Part shown: piece after piece, positions 25,827 through 33,794 of the stretch
Layout: every line of letters begins with the position of its first letter
Position numbering within the stretch: position 1 is the first letter of the stretch
Source: Chryseobacterium sp. FH1
GTDB lineage: Bacteria; Bacteroidota; Bacteroidia; Flavobacteriales; Weeksellaceae
Assembly: GCF_000735135.1 (NCBI RefSeq)
Contig: NZ_JPLZ01000001.1
Location: forward strand, 186,001-250,000
Length of the DNA stretch: 64,000 nt
Reading direction: 5' to 3'
Program-made: the position numbers and the translations under genes
The notes under the pieces: model-generated
What the model was told of the DNA's origin: nothing
Seen by the model: only the letters and a program-made list of their open reading frames with translations
Databases searched by the model: none

Positions 25827-27047
25827 TTAAACAAATTTTTTAACGATTAATGCAGAATTGGTTCCTCCAAATCCGAAAGAATTCGACAAAAATACGTCAA
25901 TTTTTTGATTTTTGGTTTCCGTGACGAGATTTATCTTTTTTGCATCGTCGTCTGGATTTTCAAGATTTATGTTTGGCGCCACAAAATCGTTCTGCATCAT
26001 CAGAATTGAATAGATGACTTCGCTTGCGCCAGCCATCCAACATTCGTGCCCAGTCATTGATTTTGTGGAACTTACGGGAATTTCGTTTCCAAATATTTTA
26101 TGAATTGCCTGCGCCTCATTCGCATCACCAATTGGCGTGGAAGTCGCGTGTGCATTGATATAATTGATGTCTTCAGGTTTTAAGCCAGACATTTTTAAAG
26201 CTCTTTCCATCGCAATCGCAGGTCCATCGATATTAGGCGTAGAAATATGTCCGCCATTGGAAGAAAATCCATAACCGAGAACTTCCGCAATAATTGGCGC
26301 ACCTCTTTTGACTGCGGATTCGTAACTTTCTAAAATTAAAGTTGCTCCGCCACCACTTGGGATGAGTCCGTCTCTGCCTTGGTCAAATGGTCGGGAAGCT
26401 TTTGTTGGTTCATCTTCGCGGGCAGAGAAAACGCCCAATCCGTCGAAACTTGCCATTGAAAATTTGTTGGTTTCTTGCGCACCGCCACAAATGATGGTGT
26501 CTTGCAAACCATTTTTAATCATCAAATAGCCTAAACCCAATGAATGTGAACCACTTGCACAAGCCGCGCTGATGGTCATATTGATGCCGCGAAGTTTGAA
26601 AATCGTTGCGAGATTCATCGTTACGGTAGAATTCATCGATTTGAAAATGGCTCCGGAACCCATCAATTGTGTATCCTTTTTTTCACGTACAATATCGGTG
26701 GCTTCTACAACGGCTTGAGAAACACTGTCGTTTCCGTACAAAATGCCGACTTCATTTTCGTCGATAAATTCTTGGGAAATTCCAGCGTATTTTAAGGCGT
26801 CGATGGTTGCCATATAAGCATATTCGCTCTCTTCGCCCATCGAAATTCTTTGTCGGCGACTGAGTAGATTTTTTAAATCTGGCTTCGGAACAAAGCCTGT
26901 CAAACTAGACCTGTAGCCAAATTCTTTTCTTTCATTATCGAGAACAATTCCTGATTTACCTTCGTACAAAGAGTTTTTGACTTCTTCCAAAGAAGTGCCG
27001 ATGCAGGAATAAATGCCGATTCCGGTGATGACAACTCTGTTTTCCAT
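25827..27047 (-). CDS. Beta-ketoacyl-ACP synthase (FabF/FabB-like)
   Basis: This 406-residue ketosynthase has Cys163 (ISAACASGSHS), His300 (NAHATSTPIGD) and His334 (SMTGHECWMAG). It is a complete, apparently active enzyme of the group that in aryl polyene clusters is called ApeR-like, and may begin or feed chain extension on the adjacent ACP. The ketoreductase gene lies 39 bases upstream and the ACP seven bases downstream, forming a compact KR-KS-ACP set. Confidence 0.9.
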   Translation of the reverse strand: MENRVVITGIGIYSCIGTSLEEVKNSLYEGKSGIVLDNERKEFGYRSSLTGFVPKPDLKNLLSRRQRISMGEESEYAYMATIDALKYAGISQEFIDENEVGILYGNDSVSQAVVEATDIVREKKDTQLMGSGAIFKSMNSTVTMNLATIFKLRGINMTISAACASGSHSLGLGYLMIKNGLQDTIICGGAQETNKFSMASFDGLGVFSAREDEPTKASRPFDQGRDGLIPSGGGATLILESYESAVKRGAPIIAEVLGYGFSSNGGHISTPNIDGPAIAMERALKMSGLKPEDINYINAHATSTPIGDANEAQAIHKIFGNEIPVSSTKSMTGHECWMAGASEVIYSILMMQNDFVAPNINLENPDDDAKKINLVTETKNQKIDVFLSNSFGFGGTNSALIVKKFV

Positions 27048-27086
27048 TCTATAAATTCAAAGTTCGAGATTCAAAGTTTATTTAAA

Positions 27087-27818
27087 TTATGAATAAATTC
27101 CGCCGTTGATGTGGATGACTTCACCTGTGATGTATGATGATTTTTTGGATGCTAGAAATGCGACCAAATCCGCTACTTCTTCCGCTTCGCCAAATCGGTT
27201 TGCGGGAATCATTGCTTTTAATTCTGCTTCATCAAAATCAGCCGTCATATCTGTTTTTATAAATCCTGGAGCGACTGCGTTTACGGTGATATTTCGCTTC
27301 GCAATTTCCTGAGCCAATGCTTTTGTCGCACCAATGACGCCAGCTTTTGCAGCGGAATAATTGGTTTGACCAGCTGTTCCTTTCGCGCCGGAAACGGAAA
27401 CCATATTAATGATTCTGCCGTATTTGTTTCTCAATAATTTTTGAATGAAAAAATTGGTCACGTTGAAAAATCCGTTCAAACTCGTGTTGATGACGTTGTT
27501 CCAATCCTCCTGCTTCATCCACATAAAAAGTCCGTCTCTGGTGATTCCAGCGTTGTTGATGATGACTTCTACAATTGCGTCTGGATTTTTTCCTTGCCAA
27601 TTGGTCAAGACAGTTGTTGTTTCTTCCGCATTCGAAACATCGAATTTCAGGATTTCTCCGGTTGCTCCCAATGCTTTGACTTTCTCCAACGTTTCGTTTG
27701 CCGACAACTCATTGGAAGTATAATTAATGAGAAGATGATAATTATTTTCTTCGGCAAGTTTCAGGCAAATGGCTCTGCCAATTCCTCTGGAACCTCCTGT
27801 TATGATGGCGCATTTCAT
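27087..27818 (-). CDS. 3-oxoacyl-ACP reductase, FabG/ApeQ-like
   Basis: This 243-residue short-chain dehydrogenase has the NADP motif TGGSRGIGRA (7-16), NNAG (88-91), and the catalytic Ser141, Tyr154 and Lys158 (YSAAK). It reduces the beta-keto group after each condensation, before dehydration. It is the only ketoreductase in the cluster, so it probably serves polyene extension. It starts nine bases after the WG-repeat gene. Confidence 0.92.
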   Translation of the reverse strand: MKCAIITGGSRGIGRAICLKLAEENNYHLLINYTSNELSANETLEKVKALGATGEILKFDVSNAEETTTVLTNWQGKNPDAIVEVIINNAGITRDGLFMWMKQEDWNNVINTSLNGFFNVTNFFIQKLLRNKYGRIINMVSVSGAKGTAGQTNYSAAKAGVIGATKALAQEIAKRNITVNAVAPGFIKTDMTADFDEAELKAMIPANRFGEAEEVADLVAFLASKKSSYITGEVIHINGGIYS

Positions 27819-27827
27819 TTTTTTAAT

Positions 27828-28931
27828 TTATTTTGAAAATAGTTCAGCATTATCAAACCATTTATTTCCTAAGAGTTTTCCAGTTGTATCAATAAAACCC
27901 CATTTCCCGTTTTTCTTCACTCTGGAAATTCCATTTATGAAACCTTTGTTTTTTTCACCAATTGCAAAATTGACAGAAATATCATATTCGTCGGAAATTA
28001 TCAAATCTCCTTTTTTATTAATAAAACCCCAATTTTTTGTTTTAACAGGAGCTAAACCATCTTTACTAAAAACTTCTGCATCCGAATACTTTGGTTCAAC
28101 TACAAAATTTCCTGAACCATCGATGTATCCCCATTTATTCCCTATTGCAATCGGAGCTAAATTCTCACTGAACGCTCTGGCTTTATCAAATTTCGGCTCA
28201 ATAATCCAATCTCCAGTCATATTGATAAAACCTATTTTTCCACCTTTTTTGACATAAGCAACATCAGATGCAAAATCCCAAATTTTTTCAACATATTCTA
28301 ATTGTTTAAAATTATTACCGATTACCAATCCGTAAATATTATTAGATTTTGCCCAAGTTACATTCTTATAAAAATCTCCTATTTCATCATATTCGAAATT
28401 TACGACAACTTCACCTTTTAAATTGACAATGCCCCATTTTTTGTTTATCGACGCTTTTGCGTATCCGTTTTCAAAAGGTTTTATTGCATCATACTGAGGT
28501 TCTGCAATAATTTTCAAATCAGCATTTATAAGTCCAACTTTATTTCCCTTTCTAATAAAAGCAACACCTTGATTAAATTCATATAATTTATCTGAAAGTG
28601 GCATTTCTAAAAAATTTCCTGATTTATCGATATAGCGCCAATTTTTATCTTTTTCGACTAGCGCAATTCCATTGTTAAATTCTTTAGCGTTATCCAATGA
28701 TGGTTGGATTATCCAATTACCAAAATCATCAACAAATCCCCATAATTTTCCCTCTCTTACTGCAACAAGACCTTCTGAAAAATTTCTGCCAGCATCAAAT
28801 CTTGGTTGGATGGCAAATTCACCTTTTTTATTTATATATCCTGTTTTGCCCTTTTCCACTATTAATGCCAATTCTTGCGCATTAATATTTTGTGAAATAA
28901 TCACAATCAATAAGAATAGTATTTTTTTCAT
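27828..28931 (-). CDS. Exported WG-repeat protein
   Basis: This 367-residue protein has a signal peptide (MKKILFLLIVIISQNINAQ) and about ten WG-type beta repeats of 30-40 residues, seen as KLWGFVDDFGNWIIQPSLD, KIGFINMTGDWIIEPKFD, KWGYIDGSGNFVVEPKYS and similar. WG-repeat proteins are surface or periplasmic binding modules of unknown partners. It is wedged between the ammonia-lyase (four-base gap) and the ketoreductase (nine-base gap), so it must be on the same transcript. By eye it is more AT-rich than its neighbours, hinting at a later insertion. Confidence 0.85.
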   Translation of the reverse strand: MKKILFLLIVIISQNINAQELALIVEKGKTGYINKKGEFAIQPRFDAGRNFSEGLVAVREGKLWGFVDDFGNWIIQPSLDNAKEFNNGIALVEKDKNWRYIDKSGNFLEMPLSDKLYEFNQGVAFIRKGNKVGLINADLKIIAEPQYDAIKPFENGYAKASINKKWGIVNLKGEVVVNFEYDEIGDFYKNVTWAKSNNIYGLVIGNNFKQLEYVEKIWDFASDVAYVKKGGKIGFINMTGDWIIEPKFDKARAFSENLAPIAIGNKWGYIDGSGNFVVEPKYSDAEVFSKDGLAPVKTKNWGFINKKGDLIISDEYDISVNFAIGEKNKGFINGISRVKKNGKWGFIDTTGKLLGNKWFDNAELFSK

Positions 28932-28935
28932 TTTA

Positions 28936-30450
28936 TTAATTCTTCAAATATTCCTTCACCTTTTCTACGAACGGATACATTATCAAATCTTCTTTGAAAG
29001 CCGGAACAATCGCCCGAACCTCATCATACAATTTTTTGGTGGCAGAGGAAATTTCGTTCTGACATTCCAAATATTCAATTGCTTGAACAATGGTGATTAA
29101 TTCAATCGCCAAAACTTCGAATGCATTGTTGATGACTTTGCTACAAATCACCGCCGAATTGGTTCCCATACTCACAATATCCTGATTATCATTATTATTC
29201 GGAATACTGTGGACGTACATTGGATTCGACAACATTTGACTTTCCGCCGTTGTGGAAGTTGCCGTGAATTGAACGCCTTGCATTCCGAAATTCAATCCTA
29301 ATTTTCCAAGATTGACAAATGGCGGGAAAATCTCGTTGATTTTTGCATTCAGGAGATAATTGAGTTGTCTTTCTGCAAGCATTGTCAGTTTTGTGATGAC
29401 GATTTTCAGCTTGTCCATTTCCAAAGAAATATAATCGCCGTGGAAGTTTCCGCCGTGGTAAACGTGTTGGTCCTCGGGAATGATAATCGGGTTGTCGTTG
29501 GCAGAATTAATCTCGTCTTCCAATATTTTTTCCGTGAATTCCAAAGTATCCAAAACCGGTCCCAAAATCTGCGGAACACATCTGAGAGAATAATATTCCT
29601 GAACTTTATCTTTGAAGATTTCCTCTTTATTTTCCTTATTATAAAGATGGTCTTCTCGCTTTCTAATTAGTTTGCTATCAGAAAGACTTTCGCGCATTCT
29701 GGATGCAATTTTTTGTTGACCTTTGTGTCTTTTTGTCGAGTTCAGAGCTTCTGAAAAATGGTCGTCGTACGCTTTTACAATTTCATTGATTGCACAGGAA
29801 AGTCTCAAAGAAATATCGACCAATTTTCTGGAATTGTAAGCATTGATAATCCCAATTCCCGTCATCGTAGAAGTTCCGTTCATCAACCCCAAACCTTCGC
29901 GGATGTGAACTTTTATCGGCTCCAGATTTAATTCTGCAAAAACATCTTTTGTTTCGCGTCTTTCATTTTTATAAAAAACTTCGCCTTCGCCAATCAAGAC
30001 CAAAGCCAGATGCGCCAACTGAACCAAATCGCCACTTGCTCCAACACCGCCGTGCTCGAAAATCAAAGGCGTGACATCTTTATTAATCAATTCCTTCAAT
30101 AAAAATATAACAGACGGATGAATTCCTGATTTTCCTAAACTCAACGTGTTCAATCGTGCCAACATCACGGCTTTTGCAGACTGTGGCGAAAGTGGATTTC
30201 CAACACCAGAAGAGTGACTTCTTATCAAATTATATTGAAGCTGATTTCTATTTTCTTCGCTGATTCTGTATTGCGCCATCGGTCCGAAACCAGTGTTGAC
30301 GCCATAAATCACTTTGTCTTTGGAAAATTCTTCTAAAAAATTGAAACCATCTTCTACTTTCGACAAAAGTGTTTCGCTCAATTCAAGCGTTTCGTTATCG
30401 AAAATAATTTTATAAAAATCCTCTAATTTGAGGTTAGCCGTTAATACCAT
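28936..30450 (-). CDS. Aromatic amino acid ammonia-lyase (HAL/TAL family), probable tyrosine ammonia-lyase
   Basis: This 504-residue enzyme has the self-made MIO cofactor motif Ala138-Ser139-Gly140 in GGVGASGDLVQ and the catalytic Tyr49 in VIYGVNTGFG. The family removes ammonia from His, Tyr or Phe. In flexirubin clusters it is a tyrosine ammonia-lyase that makes 4-coumarate, the aryl starter, which the ligase at 33741-32446 could then activate. Substrate choice cannot be settled from the sequence alone: the selectivity region reads LIRSHSSG. It is the first gene of the minus-strand arm. Confidence 0.85.
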   Translation of the reverse strand: MVLTANLKLEDFYKIIFDNETLELSETLLSKVEDGFNFLEEFSKDKVIYGVNTGFGPMAQYRISEENRNQLQYNLIRSHSSGVGNPLSPQSAKAVMLARLNTLSLGKSGIHPSVIFLLKELINKDVTPLIFEHGGVGASGDLVQLAHLALVLIGEGEVFYKNERRETKDVFAELNLEPIKVHIREGLGLMNGTSTMTGIGIINAYNSRKLVDISLRLSCAINEIVKAYDDHFSEALNSTKRHKGQQKIASRMRESLSDSKLIRKREDHLYNKENKEEIFKDKVQEYYSLRCVPQILGPVLDTLEFTEKILEDEINSANDNPIIIPEDQHVYHGGNFHGDYISLEMDKLKIVITKLTMLAERQLNYLLNAKINEIFPPFVNLGKLGLNFGMQGVQFTATSTTAESQMLSNPMYVHSIPNNNDNQDIVSMGTNSAVICSKVINNAFEVLAIELITIVQAIEYLECQNEISSATKKLYDEVRAIVPAFKEDLIMYPFVEKVKEYLKN

Positions 30451-30503
30451 CTATCATTATTTAAAAAAAGGAGAAAACTGATTCGAAATCAATTTTTTGT
30501 GAT

Positions 30504-30524
30504 TAATTTTGTGACGCAAATATA
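30504..30524. promoter_or_regulatory. Facing -7 boxes between the lyase and halogenase-like genes
   Basis: On the plus strand TAATTTTG (30504-30511) and on the minus strand TATATTTG (30524-30517) both match TAnnTTTG, and lie in the 92-base divergent gap. No TTG at the right spacing was found for either. They could be shared or mutually exclusive start signals for the two arms. Confidence 0.35.
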
Positions 30525-30542
30525 GATAGAATATCAGAAATA

Positions 30543-31787
30543 ATGAAAGAATTTGTAGATGTCCTCGTGATTGGAGCCGGACCTTCGGGTTGTGTGTCTT
30601 CTGCGTATCTTCATAACAACGGCGCAAAAGTGAAAGTGGTGGAAAAAACCAAGTTTCCGCGATTGGTCGTTGGAGAAAGTCTGATTCCGCGAGTGATGGA
30701 CCATTTTCACGAAGCTGGACTTTTCGAAGCGTTGGACAGCCAAGGTTTTGAGAAGAAACTCGGCGCAAGATTTATGCGAGGCGATGAAGTCTGTATTTTT
30801 GATTTCAGCAACAAATTTGGTGAAGGCTGGGATTGGACTTGGCAAGTTCCCAGAGCGGATTTTGACAAAGTTTTGGCAGATGAAGTCATCCGAAAAGGCG
30901 TTGATTTGGAATTTGAAACGGAAGTGATTTCTGTTGAATTTAATGGTTCGGATTCTATCACCACAGTTAGAAATAAAAATGGCGAAACGAAGGAAATCCA
31001 CGCTAAATTTATCATTGATTCCAGCGGTTACGGAAGAGTTTTGCCGAGATTGTTAGATTTGGAAAAACCTTCAAAATTGTCTCCACATTCCGCGATTTTT
31101 TCCCACGTTGATGATATTAATCGTGAAGAAGGTGTGGAAGGAACGTTGATTTCGTTCGATATTATTGAAACCGAAGTTTGGCTTTGGGTAATTCCTTTTT
31201 CGAATGGGAAAACAAGTTTGGGAATCGTTGGACCAACTGATTATATCGATAAACTCTCGGAAAATGGCTACACGACGGAAGCTTTGAGAAAAGCCATTTC
31301 GCTTTCAGATTATTACGTCAAACGTTTTGGCGATGTTGATTTTCTTTTTGAACCGAGACATTTGAAAGATTATTCTTGTTCCGTAAAAAAATTATTCGGA
31401 GACGGGTTTGCGTTGACTGGAAATGCTTCGGAATTTCTCGACCCTGTTTTCTCTTCAGGAATGGCATTTGCCACAGAATCCGGAATGCTTTCCGCAAAAT
31501 TAGCCTTAAGACAACTGAACGGCGAAACCATCGATTGGCAAAAGGAATATTCTGATTACATTTTATACGGCGTGAATGTTTTCACCACTTACGTAAAAGA
31601 ATGGTATACCGGAAATTTGCAGGAATTATTTTTCCACCAACCGGAAAATCCTGATGTGAAAAGGAAAATTTGTGCGGTTCTCGCTGGTTATGTTTGGGAT
31701 AAAAAAAATACGTTTGTGAGAATTCACGATACGGCAGTGAAGAATCTTGCGGATTTCATTAAACTAGAAAAAATGGAACAACAATAA
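30543..31787 (+). CDS. FAD-dependent halogenase-like oxidoreductase
   Basis: This 414-residue flavoprotein has the FAD motif GAGPSG (11-16), KFPRLVVGESLIPRV typical of variant flavin halogenases, and the WxWxIP motif as WLWVIP at residues 213-218, which separates halogenases from ordinary flavin monooxygenases. Some flexirubins carry ring substituents including chlorine, so halogenation of the aryl or resorcinol ring is a reasonable guess; hydroxylation is the alternative. It is a single-gene unit ended by a strong terminator. Confidence 0.8.
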   Translation: MKEFVDVLVIGAGPSGCVSSAYLHNNGAKVKVVEKTKFPRLVVGESLIPRVMDHFHEAGLFEALDSQGFEKKLGARFMRGDEVCIFDFSNKFGEGWDWTWQVPRADFDKVLADEVIRKGVDLEFETEVISVEFNGSDSITTVRNKNGETKEIHAKFIIDSSGYGRVLPRLLDLEKPSKLSPHSAIFSHVDDINREEGVEGTLISFDIIETEVWLWVIPFSNGKTSLGIVGPTDYIDKLSENGYTTEALRKAISLSDYYVKRFGDVDFLFEPRHLKDYSCSVKKLFGDGFALTGNASEFLDPVFSSGMAFATESGMLSAKLALRQLNGETIDWQKEYSDYILYGVNVFTTYVKEWYTGNLQELFFHQPENPDVKRKICAVLAGYVWDKKNTFVRIHDTAVKNLADFIKLEKMEQQ

Positions 31788-31788
31788 C

Positions 31789-31820
31789 AAAAACGGTCTG
31801 AAAATTTTCAGACCGTTTTT
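31789..31820. terminator. Bidirectional intrinsic terminator
   Basis: A perfect palindrome with arms AAAAACGGTCTGAAAA and TTTTCAGACCGTTTTT lies directly between two convergent genes, with A and T runs on either side. It should stop transcription from both the halogenase-like gene and the minus-strand gene that ends at 31824. Confidence 0.9.
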
Positions 31821-31823
31821 GTT

Positions 31824-32426
31824 TTATTTAATTACTTTTCTTATCGCTTTTCCGAGTTCCTTGCCAGTGACTTCATAAGCGCCGGCAATTCTACCATATT
31901 CCATTGTAAAGTCTTTATTAGTTTTCTTACCGAGAATTTCTGCACCTTGCAATTTCATCACAACTTTCGAAGGATTGTCTGTCTCCACAAATATCAAATC
32001 CGAAGTCAGTTTTCCTTCCTGCGCAACCAATCCCGCGTGCCAACCAGCATAAACCCATTTTGTATCGACAATCAAAGTATATTTTGAATTAATATCCTTT
32101 TTGAAAGCCACTCTTTTCGACCAGCCGTTGAGACCTTTTAGAAAGTAATTGAGATATTCCGTATTCTTGAAATTGCCCCAAGCTTCTTCCCATTTTTGCC
32201 AAGCCACCGCATTTTTCTTTGATAAAGTTTCCGCTTTTCTTCTTTCCAAATATTGAGCTTCTGTGAAATTATCCGCTTGAAATAAGACGTTATCAAATTT
32301 CAGTTGAACATTGACTTCCGTTTGGTCTTTCAAAAAATCAAAAGTCCCGAACTCAAAATTGATTTGATTCTGCCCAAAAGCTGTCGTTGCAAGGGCGATA
32401 AAAATAATTAATAATAGTTTTTTCAT
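31824..32426 (-). CDS. Exported protein of unknown function
   Basis: I do not recognise this 200-residue protein. It has a signal peptide (MKKLLLIIFIALATTAFGQ) and a soluble, probably beta-rich domain with conserved-looking WQKWEEAWGNFKN and VDTKWVYAGWHAGLVAQ segments. It starts 19 bases after the ligase gene stop and shares its terminator with the halogenase-like gene, so it is probably transcribed from the ligase promoter. Whether it belongs to the pigment pathway is unclear. Confidence 0.7.
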   Translation of the reverse strand: MKKLLLIIFIALATTAFGQNQINFEFGTFDFLKDQTEVNVQLKFDNVLFQADNFTEAQYLERRKAETLSKKNAVAWQKWEEAWGNFKNTEYLNYFLKGLNGWSKRVAFKKDINSKYTLIVDTKWVYAGWHAGLVAQEGKLTSDLIFVETDNPSKVVMKLQGAEILGKKTNKDFTMEYGRIAGAYEVTGKELGKAIRKVIK

Positions 32427-32445
32427 AGTTTTAATTAGTTCAATT

Positions 32446-33741
32446 TTAATTTCGTAAATCTATAAAATTAATTGGTTTACGGCTATTTGGATTAAAAACA
32501 TTTTTAGATAAAACATCAAAATCCAAAACTTCGATTTTCGGACTTACTCTCAATTTTGCCCGGAAATGGTCTCTCACTTCGTCCACAAAATTTTCGCTTT
32601 CATTGTCTGTGCTTAGCTTGATGATAATTTCGTCCAAACCAATTTCATCTGATTTGATAACGATTTGATAACACAAAACATTCCCAAAATCATTCATAAT
32701 ATCATTCATCGCAGGCGGATAAAGCGTCGTTCCTTTGTATTTTATCATTTGTTGTTTTCTGCCTAGAACAGGACCTAATCGCATCGTGTTTCTACCACAT
32801 TTGCAAGGTTCATAATGCGCTTTTACCAAATCTCCGGTTTTGAATCTTAATAATGGAATTGCTTCAACACCCAAGGTCGTAATCGTCAATTCGCCACTTT
32901 CGCCTTCTTTTACGGGATTTTCATTATCATCAAGAATTTCTGTAATGATGAGTTCTGGATGATGATGACCACCGATTTGAAATTCACATTCCGTGAAAGC
33001 CGTGCTCATCTCCGTAGAAGCGTATGTCGAAAACAATTGAATATTCCATCGTTCTTTGATTTTTTGAGACAGAATATTATGTGTGAAATCCTGATTTTTC
33101 AGACCTTCTCCAATACAAACCGCACCGTAAACGCTAGAATTTTTATAATCGATACCGTGTTTTTCGGCGTAATCTATCATTTTCAAAAGGAAAGACGGAA
33201 CGGTAATCAGATATTTCGGCTTGTATCGGAAAATCGAATCCCATTGCAATTCCGGAATTCCAGGTCCCATTCTCACAACGCTCGCACCCATTTTCCGAAG
33301 TCCAAGAAAATACGCCAAACCGGCCATAAATCTTTTATCGATGGTTGTAATCATCTGCACAACATCGCCTTTTTGGATTCCGGCGCAGGCAAAAGAAATC
33401 GCTTCGTTGTAAGCCAATCTTTCCAAATCCTTGTCTGACAATCCGAAAGTCACAGGGTCGCCCAAAGTTCCGGAAGTCGTGCTGTAATCCACAATTTCAG
33501 TTTGAGGAACACAGAAAAAATCCTGATTGTTTGCCTGAATATCGTTCTTGGAAGTTGTCGGGATTTTTGTTAAATCTTCCAAAGTTCTAATTTCATTAAC
33601 ATCAATATTGTGGTCTTTGAAAAGCTTCTGGTAATATGGCGATTTCGCATTCAAATATTGCAGTTGCTCACGAAGTTTTTCTTCTTGGAAGGTTTTTATT
33701 TTATTGGAATCGGAAAATTCTATGTCTGGAAATAAATTCAA
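32446..33741 (-). CDS. Adenylate-forming ligase (PaaK/CapK-like), probable aryl acid activation
   Basis: This 431-residue enzyme has the AMP-binding loop YSTTSGTLGDP (86-96), a YASTEMSTAF segment, TGDLV and the C-terminal GRKQQMIKYKGTTLYPP hinge of phenylacetate-CoA ligase relatives. It would activate an aryl acid such as 4-coumarate for loading on CoA or ACP, the step after the ammonia-lyase. The start is a TTG at 33741-33739: no ATG occurs upstream in frame and the promoter sits only about ten bases away, so the leader is very short. Confidence 0.84.
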   Translation of the reverse strand: MNLFPDIEFSDSNKIKTFQEEKLREQLQYLNAKSPYYQKLFKDHNIDVNEIRTLEDLTKIPTTSKNDIQANNQDFFCVPQTEIVDYSTTSGTLGDPVTFGLSDKDLERLAYNEAISFACAGIQKGDVVQMITTIDKRFMAGLAYFLGLRKMGASVVRMGPGIPELQWDSIFRYKPKYLITVPSFLLKMIDYAEKHGIDYKNSSVYGAVCIGEGLKNQDFTHNILSQKIKERWNIQLFSTYASTEMSTAFTECEFQIGGHHHPELIITEILDDNENPVKEGESGELTITTLGVEAIPLLRFKTGDLVKAHYEPCKCGRNTMRLGPVLGRKQQMIKYKGTTLYPPAMNDIMNDFGNVLCYQIVIKSDEIGLDEIIIKLSTDNESENFVDEVRDHFRAKLRVSPKIEVLDFDVLSKNVFNPNSRKPINFIDLRN

Positions 33742-33757
33742 AATACTGGGTTTTGAG

Positions 33758-33787
33758 CAAAGTTAGAAATATTAAAATTTTGAGCAA
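33758..33787 (-). promoter_or_regulatory. Consensus promoter of the ligase gene
   Basis: On the minus strand TTG (33787-33785), a 19-base spacer and TAACTTTG (33765-33758) match the Bacteroidetes promoter exactly. The predicted start site lies about ten bases before the ligase start codon. Confidence 0.75.
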
Positions 33788-33794
33788 TCAAAAG

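Noticed and set aside
30534-31015. Minus-strand open frames opposite the halogenase-like gene
   Set aside because: They overlap a gene with clear FAD and WxWxIP motifs and give low-complexity proteins without family features.
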